From Prosapia bicincta (Eukaryota; Arthropoda; Insecta; Hemiptera; Cercopidae), in contig JBAIZL010000005.1 of NCBI GenBank assembly GCA_036971475.1, positions 232,887,369-232,951,368 of the forward strand: 64,000 nt of DNA, in the 5' to 3' direction. Shown in pieces: positions 38,401 through 44,761 of the stretch. Position numbers and translations under genes: made by a program. The notes under the pieces were generated by a model. That model saw only the letters and a list, made by a program, of their open reading frames with translations, was not told where the DNA came from and ran no database searches. Numbering within the stretch: the stretch's first letter is position 1; the number at the start of each line of letters is the position of its first letter.

Positions 38401-41400
38401 TTTGGGAATTGGTTTTCTATTTCATTTTGTTTCTTTCCTGAGGATATATAAATTCTTGTGAGGAACATATTAAAATTTAGTCATTTTGTTTTTACTATTC
38501 ATATTGGATACAAATCTAATGTTTATTTCTTAACCATTCTGTTATCAGAATGAATTTCTTTCTGTTACATTATGTAAAACATCATTTTTCAAGAAAGATT
38601 GTTTGTTGATACATTTTCTGTTATAGGGATTTGTCTTTTTAAAATGCTACAAAACATAATCATTTTTTACTTGGAGGGATACTAACAAATTTTAATTTTG
38701 CACCAGATGGTTTCATTTTAACAAATGTTTATCATTTATCTTATAATTAATTAGAGTCTGGGCATAATAACATTGTGTTTTTAAATCATGTAAATGTTAC
38801 AAAAATTAAAAGCTTTAGAGTGTAGAAGAGAGGACACATTTATTCTACTTATTGCATTAACTTTTTGCTTAGAGTGACTGACAGGAATGTGGCCTGTATA
38901 TTGTGTATCTATCTTTCCGAGCTTATTTTGTATTCTGATTATTAATATTTTTTTCAAATTTAATTTATACCTAAAAAATATTTAGAATTTTATTTCAGGA
39001 CTCTAAGAGTTAAATCCTTTTACAATGTTATGTAATAATGTCAGAATAAAATCCTTTGAGTGAAAGTTTTTTGTTTTTTTTTTATAGAATTTTGAAAGAA
39101 GACGTTAATAATCTCAATATGTTCCATCCTTCAATTCTGCTTTTGTACAACTCTTTGTCGGCAATAGTGCCTGAGAGTTGGCCATTTACATTAGAAAACA
39201 AGAATGACTCAAGTTATAAAATTGAAGAACAATTTTTTATATGTGATTTGAACCCAAGATCTGTTCTTGCTTATTGTGTTCGACAAGAAAATAGGTAAGC
39301 AACTTTAACAAATAAGTTTTAAATGCTAGATTTAATTGTTTGTAGTCAAGAAGCACATATTTACATACATATTTTATTTGTATAAAATATATAAATTACA
39401 AATAAATTTGTAAGCAATCCAATCTATCGAAGTTCTCAATATAGTCATCTTCATTTCTGTTAGGAATATTTGAATGTATTTGAGTACATTTTTCTACCTG
39501 TCCTAACACTGGAATATTTTCTTTTGTTTGCGAGTTTCAGAATTATTCCATTTTCAAAACTTTTAAATAGTACTATTTTGAACAGTACTTCTTAAGTTTT
39601 GGAATTGAGTCATTCTGAAACGTGTCAATAAAGAAAAATATTGTAATGTTGAGAAAGGCAAACAAATATGCTCAAATACATTCCAATCTATCATTTAAAT
39701 AATAAAAATATACTTAAAAATAATATCTTAGTTGCTTAAATTGGTTGCTTGAAGATGCCTGAATGGGTTCACAAAGAGTGACAATAGTTAGTAGATGGAT
39801 TCATGCACATAACAGATAATTTATTATAAGGCACTGGCTATATAGCCTGATTTAGGAGTGATCACATTCAGTGAAAACAGACCTGAAGTTTATAAACACT
39901 AACTTGTTATTGGAAGTAGTTTCCAATAATCATCATTCTTTAAGAGAAAACGAGTACAGTCAACTCCCGATTATCCGGGATCGCATCAACCGGGTTGCGG
40001 ATCAACCGGGATCGTCAGCTCCACTTGAAGCAGTGGGGCGGGAGGAGTCAAATGTGAACGCGTCGGACGGTTGATAGTGCAGGCGGTCGTTGGGGCGTAC
40101 AGTAACCTTTACGGAATAATTTATAGCCTGTCAACTCGCCCGCAGTCGTCACCTCGTGTTCTAAATCCTTCCTACCTGTTTCCGCGCGACGCACACTCGC
40201 GGGCAGAGTTTCGGTCAGCATGTCTGAGTTTACGTTATATTTCTTGTTGTCGTTTTATAAATTCACGCGGTTCTATGACGTGCGAATCCCTAATTACGCG
40301 TTATCTCCAACGGCCAATCAGATCAGAGCACATCAAAGCATCGAACGTGATGCATGGAGGTGTGATAACCCCGAGCGGGAGCGGCCGTTTTTCGGTGAAT
40401 AAATCCGAACGCCGAATTCGCGGAATTACGCGATCGCTCGAGTCGAACGTAAACACTACCCTTCCTCAGTGGTCAGTTTATGCGTTGCTTCTGATCAAAA
40501 CGAACTGTACAGTAGTGACGGTACAACAGGAGGCGGTACTATTTATCAGCTGTTTTTACAGTCATTGGGTAGAAGTAGGGCTGTGGATATTATGGTATTT
40601 GTTTTAACCGTGATTTCGCATTATCCGTGACGGCTCTGCCGGTAATTATCCCGGATAATCGGGAGTTGACTGTACTAGGAAAATAAATATACCTAAACCA
40701 TGAAATAAGAGTAATTGTAGACAATCAAATAAGAAATAAATGTGTCATTGTAAGTCTTTGGAAGATTAAGGTACCTAATAAAAGCATGTTACTCTAGCAC
40801 CCTATAGTGACTGTTAATAATCGGACATCTCTTGAACTAGTTGAAAAAATAAAAGTTAGCAAATGGCAGACTTCAGCAATGACAGGGTGATGGCTGTCCA
40901 TCTTTTTCTCTAATTCCAGTCAGTCTAGATCTTTTGTTCTATAGCTACGAATCAGTTGGTTTGTTTTTTCTTGTGTTATGGTATTCTTCTTAACATATTT
41001 ATATATACAAATTTTAAATTAACACTAATTTATATGTTTTATTTACTAAAAAAATACATTTTTCAATGCTTTAAAGTTCATTATAATAATGTACCATCGA
41101 TAAAAAAATACAAAATATCCGCTGTGACAAAATGTTTGCTGATTTCCAAGTCTACAGTATTTTGCTCAGAGCCACTCATATTTTGGGCAGATATTTGTAA
41201 AAAGTAGTAACAATAAACAAACATTTAAGATTTTTTTAGAAACTCATGATTTTTTATAAATCAAGGAACAAAGATTTTGTGATTGACAAACACTTGCCAA
41301 CATCTATTGAATCAAACATTGCCGTGTTTGTTACCTTTCAGTGGTGGTGTTTGAAATCATCATTAAAATTAAGGGTTCTTTAGAAAATAAATCAATAGAT

Positions 41401-42330
41401 GATGGTGGTCATCTGTTCCTTCGAATCGTAGGGAGGAAGTGGTGGTAACTCAACTTCGCATCGGCCACTCTTTGTTAACGCATGGATGGTTGATGCGACA
41501 TAAGGATCCACCACTATGTCAGTTTTGTGGAAGTACCATGACAATCAAGTACGTTCTGCTTGATTGTGATGAGTTGAGTGATTTGTATATACGTTACGAT
41601 CTTCGAAGTAGTTTGAAGGTGGTTTTAAGGGACAATGTCACGGCTATCGACCATGTCATCGCTTTCTTACGTGGGTTTAGATACAGAAGTTTTGCATGGA
41701 TAACAGTATTACAGATGTCTAAATTTTTCAATAATCGGAACACACAGAATGCAAAAAAACAATGTCACAGCTTGCTCTAGCTATTCCAAGTGTCAAATAT
41801 GTTTGAGAATTCATGCCAAACACATACGTACAGACTCCATAAAAACTGACAATATCATTGAAACAAATTGCTGACAATATAGCAAGTGGTTGAATATGAT
41901 AAGTGTTGTATAAGTGTTAGCTTATACCAAGCCGACAATATCCAGCACTCTATTTGATTTTTTTTAACACTAATAATATACAGATTACAAAAATTATAAA
42001 ATATGCATGTTATAAGTTAATAACATAATTTTTATATTAGTGACTCTTATTATTTATAAATATAATTACTAATTTTTATCAAAATTCTTGTATCAACAAA
42101 TAAAAGTAATAATATCGGTGTTTTAGAACCTTTAAATTTATTTTTGGAATATAACATTTTGTTTTTAACTTTAGGGTATCTTAATAAAATTATTTTAGAT
42201 AGTAATCATTTTTCCGTCTATTTACATATTGTTATTTATTTTCAGACTTATGTTAATTGATGCCAAAGATTCCTTTGCAAGGTATTTAAGTGAAATATCT
42301 AAGTGTTGTGATGATTATATACTATATTGA
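5593..42330 (+). CDS. Host gene of unknown identity, C-terminal seven exons (joined CDS 1026 nt)
   Basis: Seven exons (listed separately) join without any frame conflict into 1026 nt, 341 codons plus a stop. Phase-1 and phase-2 junctions rebuild codons exactly: Gly at the second junction, Cys at the fourth, Gly at the fifth, Arg at the sixth. Every intron has GT and AG at its ends and most donors are GTAAG. The product is hydrophilic and looks mainly alpha-helical, with alternating Leu/Ile-rich and charged segments, no signal peptide, no membrane span and no motif I recognise. HEAT-like or other helical-repeat scaffolding would be compatible but is a guess. The N terminus is missing, because the first exon opens with an acceptor at 5591-5592. 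Introns reach 11 kb and are mostly transposons. Identity should come from a protein search; I decline to name it. Confidence 0.8.
5743..6679. other. Intron of the host gene, unassigned
   Basis: No recognisable element. A slightly GC-richer patch at about 6050-6140 (CACGCTTGAGCGGCCAC) has no coding potential I could see. Confidence 0.4.
6680..6742. repeat. (TA)n microsatellite with one TG interruption
   Basis: About 30 TA units, interrupted once by TATG. Confidence 0.95.
6790..6972 (+). repeat. Dispersed repeat, half-copy of the 56.1-kb palindrome family
   Basis: Homologous to 1330-1495 and to the arms of 56144-56454, sharing GGTAAGTCTGACAGTCTCCTA near the end. It contains a degenerate hammerhead-like motif: UUGACAA box, stem II arms GACCAC and GTGGTT around TGT, and GAAA. 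A short (TA)n tract follows at about 6978. Confidence 0.6.
7000..8413 (+). repeat. About 1.4-kb dispersed repeat, family unknown (copy 1)
   Basis: The whole segment matches the reverse complement of 36712-38250. Landmarks are AATGAATGAATAATTTAATT near the start, CTCGGGGTTTTATGCATGGG at about 7246, a GC-richer patch around 7700-7830 (CGCTTCGTTCGGCTGCCC) and ACTGTAACACTGACCTACTT near 7898. The open stretch 7866-8105 contains stop-free AT-rich text with no recognisable domain and is probably not a gene. No terminal repeats or target duplication were found, so the element type is unknown. Confidence 0.75.
8416..8478. repeat. (TA)n microsatellite abutting a Penelope-like 3' end
   Basis: About 31 TA units directly joined to the Penelope-like 3' terminus at 8478. 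Confidence 0.95.
8478..8972 (-). mobile_element. 5'-truncated Penelope-like element
   Basis: On the - strand this encodes the C-terminal part of the GIY-YIG endonuclease (FEEHYRAFKNKN, AAHLISHKHEITNYENN, LEINNNPIELNSLEKYHIYK) followed by the family 3' end. It is truncated just downstream of the GIY and YIG motifs, as expected of incomplete reverse transcription. The 3' end touches a (TA)n tract. Confidence 0.85.
8591..8631 (-). ncRNA. Hammerhead-like fold in a Penelope-like 3' end
   Basis: In element orientation: stem I arm GTGAT, core TTGACAAT, stem II GGTC and GACC around TAC, GAAA, stem III hexamer GGTGCC, cleavage position TC, and stem I partner ATCAC. Compared with the canonical CUGANGA box, positions 3 and 8 are U and A instead of C and G, which preserves a Watson-Crick pair. 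The core has one extra U before stem II. Confidence 0.5.
8973..12244. other. Host-gene intron, mostly unassigned
   Basis: No intact element recognised. At 9872 a TTAACCCC motif and at about 10330-10435 a decayed Asp/Ser-rich open tract (SGDSDSVNTGSDW, then APDCPSTIVHPLP) resemble the start of a piggyBac transposase, but a matching right end is missing. At 11200-11570 lies a GC-richer patch with several CpGs (ACGACCGCTCGTTACGG). Short open frames on both strands cover it, but none shows a known domain. Confidence 0.35.
12291..12336 (-). ncRNA. Hammerhead-ribozyme-like motif, left arm
   Basis: On the - strand: stem I arm TTTCA, box CTGAGGA, one extra T, stem II GACGAC paired with GTCGTT (one G-U), loop AAATTA, GAAA, short stem III closing on T, cleavage position T, stem I partner TGAAA. 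Stem I is a perfect 5 bp. Confidence 0.5.
12483..12526 (+). ncRNA. Hammerhead-ribozyme-like motif, right arm
   Basis: Stem I TTCA (12483-12486) pairs with TGAA (12523-12526). Box CTGAGGA at 12487-12493, extra T, stem II AATGAC with GTCGTT, GAAA at 12513-12516, stem III palindrome ACGCGT, cleavage after 12522. Confidence 0.5.
12958..13150 (+). CDS. Host gene exon (phase 0 to 1)
   Basis: 193 nt after TTGTTCTAG. It begins VIKDQSLFKDARLK, includes CHLQLHWKEVTKRPLLEQ and ends on the first base of a Gly codon at the donor GTAATA. Confidence 0.85.
13530..14800 (+). pseudogene. Decayed Helitron helicase (RepHel C-terminal part)
   Basis: Pieces of the Pif1-like helicase domain of Helitron transposases appear in order. 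They include DIALALASCA then LLLGGRTVHLALKL (helicase motif Ia area, 13621-13730) and ILFTGDFRQIFPVISQSTPV (about 13930-13990). A long open stretch at 14349-14657 contains EVVNFPMKFLISLDLPGLLL, LKLGMQIIMLWNISQPKLCN and PMIPTDTTFQFKRFQYPI. A frame-shifted AFLIIINKA follows, matching the usual INKSQGQ region. Many stops and shifts show it is dead. It lies between host exons 12958 and 19327. A 20-bp direct duplication (CATTGTAGCGAGATTTGCAT) occurs at 13856 and 13880. Confidence 0.8.
15003..15181 (+). mobile_element. 179-bp mini-element with 31-bp inverted repeats and an internal hammerhead-like motif
   Basis: Terminal inverted repeats at 15003-15033 and 15151-15181 (start AAATAAATGAAACCTCTA) match at all but about one position. 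The interior is a T-rich tract followed by the hammerhead-like motif at 15091-15133. No coding capacity. The similar organisation at 33265-33457 has different inverted repeats, so the shared component is the ribozyme-like core, not the ends. Confidence 0.65.
15091..15133 (+). ncRNA. Hammerhead-ribozyme-like motif
   Basis: Stem I ACCT (15091-15094) pairs with AGGT (15130-15133). Box CTGAGGA at 15095-15101, extra T, stem II GATTGC with GCAATT around TAT, GAAA at 15118-15121, stem III palindrome ATGTACAT, cleavage position after A15129 (TA). All elements of a type I hammerhead with minimal helix III are present apart from the extra nucleotide. Confidence 0.55.
15631..16934 (+). mobile_element. 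mariner transposon with TA target duplication
   Basis: Inverted terminal repeats (CGAGGTCTGTTCAAAAAATA at left and its complement at right, 16915-16934) are flanked by TA at 15629-15630 and 16935-16936. Length 1304 bp is typical of mariner. It is inserted into Tigger copy 1. Confidence 0.95.
15826..16873 (+). pseudogene. mariner transposase, frameshifted
   Basis: The product starts MDSLKEQRIAVKFCVKLGKS and shows the N-terminal paired helix-turn-helix region, then a TGA at 15982. The catalytic domain contains ITGDESWVYGYD (first Asp, about 16290). After shifts come HHDNAPAHS (second Asp, about 16573) and SPDLAPCDFFLFPKLK (third Asp, about 16653-16700), the DD34D signature. A C-run near 16639 and other indels break the frame. 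The native stop is at 16871. Confidence 0.9.
16985..18330 (-). pseudogene. Tigger transposase, decayed
   Basis: The best frame (18330 to 17917) contains a CENP-B-type helix-turn-helix tail (QYWLVGWFQRKNITFKPVCD) followed by DIFNVVKTGLCF, which aligns with the conserved DIFNADETGLF of Tigger transposases. Thus the first catalytic aspartate region is mutated. Further on, in other frames, NIKERATLLVGANMDHNEKL and DNYTAHN match the next conserved blocks. Multiple stops make it inactive. Confidence 0.7.
18426..19326. other. Host-gene intron, unassigned
   Basis: AT-rich, no open frame or repeat that I recognise. Confidence 0.5.
19327..19448 (+). CDS. Host gene exon (phase 1 to 0)
   Basis: 122 nt after TTTTCTTAG, encoding TTWTEKTVNDLMDAV and the rest up to LALL before the strong donor GTAAGT. 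The split Gly codon (G plus GT) is restored with the previous exon. Confidence 0.85.
19698..20358. mobile_element. piggyBac-type MITE with TTAA target duplication
   Basis: The left end TTAA then CCCATTGGCAT (19694-19708) is mirrored by ATGCCAATGGG then TTAA at 20348-20362. TTAA duplications and CCC-starting inverted repeats are diagnostic of piggyBac. 661 bp, no transposase. A degenerate hammerhead-like motif lies inside on the - strand at about 20080-20120. Confidence 0.8.
20075..20128 (-). ncRNA. Degenerate hammerhead-like motif
   Basis: On the - strand, a TTGATAA box is followed by a stem (GCAAC, loop AAATTA, GTTG) and ACAAAAC in place of GAAA. The loop AAATTA and stem resemble the 12.3-kb copies. 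The first box again has U and A at positions 3 and 8. Probably dead. Confidence 0.3.
20512..21509 (-). mobile_element. Tigger/pogo-family transposon (copy 2), internally deleted
   Basis: Left end CAGTAGAACTTAGATAATTT preceded by TA; right end ACTG followed by TA at 21510-21511. About 1 kb long and homologous to both flanks of copy 1, but lacking most of the transposase. GC-richer text at 21240-21400 corresponds to the 5' part of the family. Confidence 0.75.
21512..23169. other. Intron sequence around exon 22302-22441
   Basis: No additional element recognised outside the exon. Confidence 0.4.
22302..22441 (+). CDS. Host gene exon (phase 0 to 2)
   Basis: 140 nt after ATTTTTAG. It encodes DCQDVEYQLKKEIFGMENPV and on to WRVIQSF, ending with TG of a Cys codon before GTAAAG. 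Confidence 0.85.
23170..24000 (-). pseudogene. Tc1/IS630-like transposase remnant
   Basis: On the - strand a decayed N-terminal block reads NGNYLPQAKNIRQWFKQFQE (about 23880-23810), followed by a segment rich in SPRR-like text. Farther down comes LTPLDFSSNGINETYRIL (about 23400-23340), resembling the SPDLTPLDFFLWG block with the third catalytic acidic residue. Many stops. Ends not seen. Confidence 0.45.
24570..28076 (+). pseudogene. Helitron RepHel protein, frameshifted
   Basis: Helitron_like_N features: MTYVKYYDSPDLFITLSCN (25194-25250), RHD then HQK, QKCGLPYIIPF, and CMKDANYTKQNPRALN (about 25605-25650). The Rep catalytic tyrosine region is expected around here, but I could not confirm intact catalytic residues. 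Next come AAWHIFGFSEHDKKSTVTHL and TVYTVHAANFECYCL. The Pif1-like helicase begins with GVIIFLDALGGTVKTFLINL (26875-26930), where Walker A is GGTVKT instead of GGTGKT. Walker B is LLVWDECTMSHKHVFEALN (about 27131-27185), then SDDFRQILPV, and the C-terminal LCNGIRLL and AFSMIINKSQGQTLRVAGLY (about 27910-27970). At least six shifts or stops inactivate it. Confidence 0.85.
28087..29312 (+). mobile_element. piggyBac deletion derivative inserted in the Helitron
   Basis: Flanked by TTAA at 28083-28086 and 29313-29316. Terminal inverted repeats CCTTCAAACACACGCGCC and, at the right on the complement, CCTTCAATCACACGCGCC match at 17 of 18 positions. The interior retains only the C-terminal cysteine-rich end of the transposase. 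Confidence 0.9.
28421..28642 (+). pseudogene. piggyBac transposase C-terminal cysteine-rich remnant
   Basis: The reading contains RCGVCPLQKDRKTTTLCCNC and NKLLCRDIP, the pattern of the C-terminal zinc-binding domain of piggyBac transposases. The catalytic domain is absent. The last cysteine pair is lost (VKNVH where a cysteine is expected). Confidence 0.7.
29470..31750. other. Intron region with weak - strand coding-like tracts
   Basis: Two - strand tracts look coding-like. One at 30036-29705 is lysine-rich and then strongly acidic (SGEEEEAEEEKDGVKDL) with one internal stop. The other at about 31646-31476 is open and framed by an acceptor-like TTTTTAAG and a donor-like GTAAGTATC; it encodes IPFLCKCKLDETVVSKPF and continues to RWILGFCKE. 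They could be exons of an antisense gene or transposon debris. I cannot assign them. Confidence 0.25.
31752..33101 (+). mobile_element. Tigger transposon, 5'-truncated, with transposase remnant
   Basis: On + the text reads SSEAESVNEE, then SLCDVFNADEFELFFKL (the conserved FNADE-GLF block, with the Gly altered). It continues SKERLSVVVCTNADDSEKRRMLVMGKS (about 31930-32025) and, at 32436-32660, the acidic C terminus DYVFVGGNIVTCKVQ. The right end reads CGGATTTTACTG followed by TA at 33102-33103. No left inverted repeat was found. Confidence 0.75.
33265..33457 (+). mobile_element. 193-bp mini-element with 18-bp inverted repeats and an internal hammerhead-like motif
   Basis: TTACAATAAAAATATTGA at 33265-33282 is perfectly mirrored at 33440-33457. 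The best hammerhead-like motif of the window sits in the middle. No coding capacity. It lies just upstream of host exon 33548-33676. Confidence 0.65.
33326..33396 (+). ncRNA. Hammerhead-ribozyme-like motif, best preserved
   Basis: Proximal stem I ACCCU (33332-33336) pairs perfectly with AGGGU (33372-33376); distal stem I AACAAG (33326-33331) pairs with CUUGUU (33391-33396). Box CUGAUGA at 33337-33343, one extra U at 33344, stem II GAUGAC (33345-33350) with GUCAUC (33354-33359) and loop AUG, GAAA at 33360-33363, stem III palindrome AUGUACAU, cleavage expected after A33371 (UA). The extra U between A9 and stem II departs from the textbook core. Confidence 0.6.
33548..33676 (+). CDS. Host gene exon (phase 2 to 2)
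   Basis: 129 nt after ATTTTAG. The first base completes Cys; the exon continues NTLSSVIQLKKQNPENS, includes a charged ETDEVEENISRYYKK segment and ends within a Gly codon at GTAAGT. The preceding intron is about 11.1 kb, the longest in the window. Confidence 0.85.
34226..34386 (-). mobile_element. Penelope-like 3'-end fragment
   Basis: About 160 bp of the family 3' terminus, beginning with the GATATTTAATATTATCCATTG end and closing with TTGTCGAATCAC. No coding. Confidence 0.8.
34339..34379 (-). ncRNA. Hammerhead-like fold in a Penelope-like 3' end
   Basis: Stem I GTGAT with ATCAC, core TCGACAAT, stem II GGTC and GACC around AAA, GAAA, stem III GGTGCC, cleavage position TC. Loop sequence differs from the other copies while stem II is kept. 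Confidence 0.45.
34513..36634 (+). mobile_element. Tigger transposon with Jerky-like transposase
   Basis: Inverted ends CAGTCTAATCCTGGTAATCT (left) and, on the complement at right, AGTCCAATCCTTGTAATCTG; TA flanks at the left (34511-34512). About 2.1 kb. It is inserted in the spacer between the two arms of the 34-38-kb inverted repeat. Confidence 0.8.
34781..36257 (+). pseudogene. Jerky/Tigger-type DDE transposase, frameshifted
   Basis: Starts MASSSKEGHPKTT at 34781 and breaks almost at once. The recognisable core contains KDESGLFWKALPKKTLYHK (35217-35276, first catalytic acid region), SGSHKLRLLLIGKSQKPRAL in another frame, and FVPLVRSHPRSMNLTEKALL. LVLGNVPAQPHK follows where LDNAPAH is expected, so the second catalytic Asp is Gly. 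Then come FLPLNSTALIQPMNQNVIRN and an acidic tail to about 36257. Frameshifts and the lost Asp mean it is dead. Confidence 0.8.
36655..38405 (-). repeat. Right arm of the large interrupted inverted repeat
   Basis: 36655-36721 and about 38250-38405 mirror the two parts of the left arm. Shared landmarks are AATAAAAAGCTATAT near 38270 (mirrored at about 34187) and TTAAATTTGGG near 38395 (mirrored near 34070). The 1.4-kb repeat copy 2 lies between them. Confidence 0.7.
36712..38250 (-). repeat. About 1.4-kb dispersed repeat, family unknown (copy 2)
   Basis: Reverse complement of 7000-8413 over its whole length, with small indels. Landmarks: GTTACAGTTGACTCTAGTGG at about 37333, TCTGGCTTGGGCAGCC at about 37468, ATGCATAAAACCCCGAGAT at about 37994. 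No coherent open frame is shared between copies. Confidence 0.75.
39088..39294 (+). CDS. Host gene exon (phase 2 to 2)
   Basis: 207 nt after a T-rich tract and TATAG. It encodes ILKEDVNNLNMFHPSILLLY through VLAYCVRQEN and ends with AG of an Arg codon at GTAAGC. This is the longest exon. Confidence 0.85.
39957..40672. mobile_element. GC-rich Tigger-type MITE, copy A
   Basis: TA-flanked; inverted ends CAGTCAACTCCCGATTATCC and its complement at 40653-40672. Nearly identical to copy B at 44043. Much richer in G, C and CpG than its surroundings. The open stretch 40071-40607 has no transposase domain and is not conserved as a single frame in copy B, so I do not call it a gene. Lies in the last host intron. 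Confidence 0.9.
41397..41780 (+). pseudogene. Jockey-like LINE, 3' end of ORF2 only
   Basis: The reading SNRREEVVVTQLRIGHSLLT, HGWLMRHKDPPLCQFCGS then IKYVLLDC is the C-terminal cysteine-containing end of Jockey-clade ORF2 proteins. The reverse transcriptase and endonuclease are absent, as in a 5'-truncated insertion. Stop at 41778-41780. Located in the last host intron, same strand as the host gene. Confidence 0.75.
42246..42330 (+). CDS. Host gene terminal coding exon
   Basis: Begins after TTTTCAG. The first base completes Arg, followed by LMLIDAKDSFARYLSEISKC, CDDYILY and TGA at 42328-42330. A possible 3'-UTR intron follows: donor-like AAAAAGGTAATT near 42350 and acceptor-like TTTTTTTCAG near 43425. 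Confidence 0.8.
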
Positions 42331-44042
42331 TATTTAAATACTGGAAAAAGGTAATTCAATAATAATAATTACAATTAATTAGAATTAGAATTCATCTTGA
42401 GGTTTATATTATGTAAATATTTTTATAAGTTAATTATTTTACTAAAATTTCTGACTAGATGGTTCAATATTTTAATAATTTAAATATTTGACAGAAATAG
42501 TGCCTCAAGTTGATGAACAATATACTGAACTAGTGCACAACGTAGTGTTAATTTATGTTATGACAGAAAATTTAATGACTTAGTTTTTTGGCAGTATGTG
42601 GGCGCATCAAGACATCCTTTAATAGAGTCACTGTTAACCTTTGAACACTAATTGGTTAGTTTCATATGAGATTAAAATGCCTGAAAATGCAAATGATATA
42701 ATTTTATGAAATCTTTGTTTTCATTGATTGTTTTAAACACTACTATTATTTTTTAGTTTTTTGTTGTAATCATCTTCAATTCACTGAATTAATCATAAGC
42801 AATTATTGTAACTGGGTGAAAACTTTTAACTTATTTGCTGATACATTTTGAAACAATCGTTTCATTGGCGAAGCTAACCCACTACTGCTGGCCATCATTC
42901 AAGGTTGTAAAAGATGATTTATGAGTGTGGAGGGGTTGTGGGTTAAGCGGGTTGTTTACTATATAATGGAATAGGGTATTGGATTCGAAGTACCCATACT
43001 ACTAGCTTTCAATTTATTTTCAAATCACTTTTACAAATACAAATTATTGTCATTCATATACAATAGAATTGGTAAAGTTGTATGGACTATATATACTGTT
43101 CAGACATTCCCATAAATAGTTAAACTGAACAAACTTGTGGAGTTTTATTTAAAGTTTATATAAAGCTTATTGTACATGTCAAATTGAATATAAAGATTGA
43201 TAAATAGATTCAGTGCTGGTATTTATACAGCTAAAACCAGTTATAGATGCTAGAATATTGTGTGTGTTAATAGAATCATACTTCTTGAGTAGTCCATTAC
43301 AGAGTACATTACAGGACTTATGGTAACAAGTTTTTAAAATTAAGTAATGACTTATCAGTGCCTAAAGTGTTCATTTAAAATATTTTACTTTTCAAGGGAA
43401 TTTTAAACTGTGTATTTTTTTCAGAATTTCAAAGTGCATCAAGATGGAAGAAGATAATTGAGTCTCATTGAGCAGGTTTAATTTTACCAATTACGTTATT
43501 GTTAATATAAAATAGTAATAAGCAAATAAGGGTCAGGAATCAATTTTAATTTCATTTTAATTTTACCATTAAAAATTAATTTCTAAATAGAATTATTTTT
43601 GGTAACATTTGATAAAATGCAGACCTACTTTGTTTTTATTTTTATTTTCACATATTTTACTAAAAATTATATGGTAAACAAATGATTTTAAGCACCTCAG
43701 TCCATAAATAGTGGTTAAATTTCAAAAAACTTGAAATAAGTTGCCTGAATATAACTACCAATACATACAAAACTACATAAAATATATATTTCTTTATAAA
43801 ACAAAGTTGTATTTTACTTTACAATACAATAGCAATAATAACAACCATAACAGAGGGTTGGTAAACTATTTAACTTGGACAACACTCTGTGACTTTAGAC
43901 GCAATTTTCTATAAACCTAAAGTTTCTTAATAAAACCGGAAACTATATTATACTATATTACTATATAGCTATTTACAATACAGCTATAATAATCCAGTTT
44001 GCATGGATTTGTTTATTTAAAAAATTAAAATTAAGTAATATA
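42331..44042 (+). other. Probable 3' UTR and downstream flank of the host gene
   Basis: AT-rich, non-coding. A possible untranslated exon starts after the acceptor-like tract at about 43417-43425. Several AATAAA-like signals occur; none can be chosen. Confidence 0.35.
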
Positions 44043-44759
44043 CAGTCAACTCCCGATTATCCGGGATCGCATCAACCGGGTTGCGGATCAACCGGGATCG
44101 TCAGCTCCACTTGAAGCAATAGGGCGGGAGGAGTTAAATGTGAACGCGGCGGACGGATGCGAGCGCGGGCGGTCGTTGGGGCGTACAGTTACCTTTACGG
44201 AATAATTTATAGACTGTCAACTCGCCCGCAGTCGCCACCCCGTGTCCTAAATCCTTCCTACCTGTTTCCGCGCGACGCGCACTCGCGGGCAGAGTTTCGG
44301 TCAGCATGTCTGAGTTTACGTTATATTTCTTGTTATCCTTTTATAAATTCACGCGGTTCTATGACGCGCGAATCCCTAATTACGCGTTGATCTCCAACGT
44401 CCAATCAGATCAGAGCACATCGAAGCATCGAAGGTGATGCATGGAGGTGCGATAACCCCGAGCGCGAGCGGCCGTTTTTCGGTGAATAAATCCGACCGCC
44501 GAATTCGCGGAATTACGGGATCGCTCGAGTCGAACATAAACACTACCTTTCCTCAGTGGTCAGTCTATGCGTTGCTTCTGATCAAAACGAACTGTACAGT
44601 AGTGACGGTACAACAGGAGGCGATACTATTTATCAGCTGTTTTTACAGTCATTGGTTAGAAGTAGGGCTGTGGATATTATGGTATTCGTTTTAACCGTGA
44701 TTTCGCATTATCCGTGACGGCCCTGCCGGTAATTATCCCGGATAATCGGGAGTTAACTG
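44043..44759. mobile_element. GC-rich Tigger-type MITE, copy B
   Basis: TA-flanked with the same inverted ends as copy A (right end AATCGGGAGTTAACTG). 717 bp against 716 bp in copy A, with scattered substitutions, so both come from a recent amplification. Confidence 0.9.
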
Positions 44760-44761
44760 TA

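Noticed and set aside
40071..40607. 178-residue open frame in the GC-rich MITE
   Set aside because: No transposase or other domain; the frame is broken in the sister copy (44157-44694), and its length follows from the high GC content of the element.
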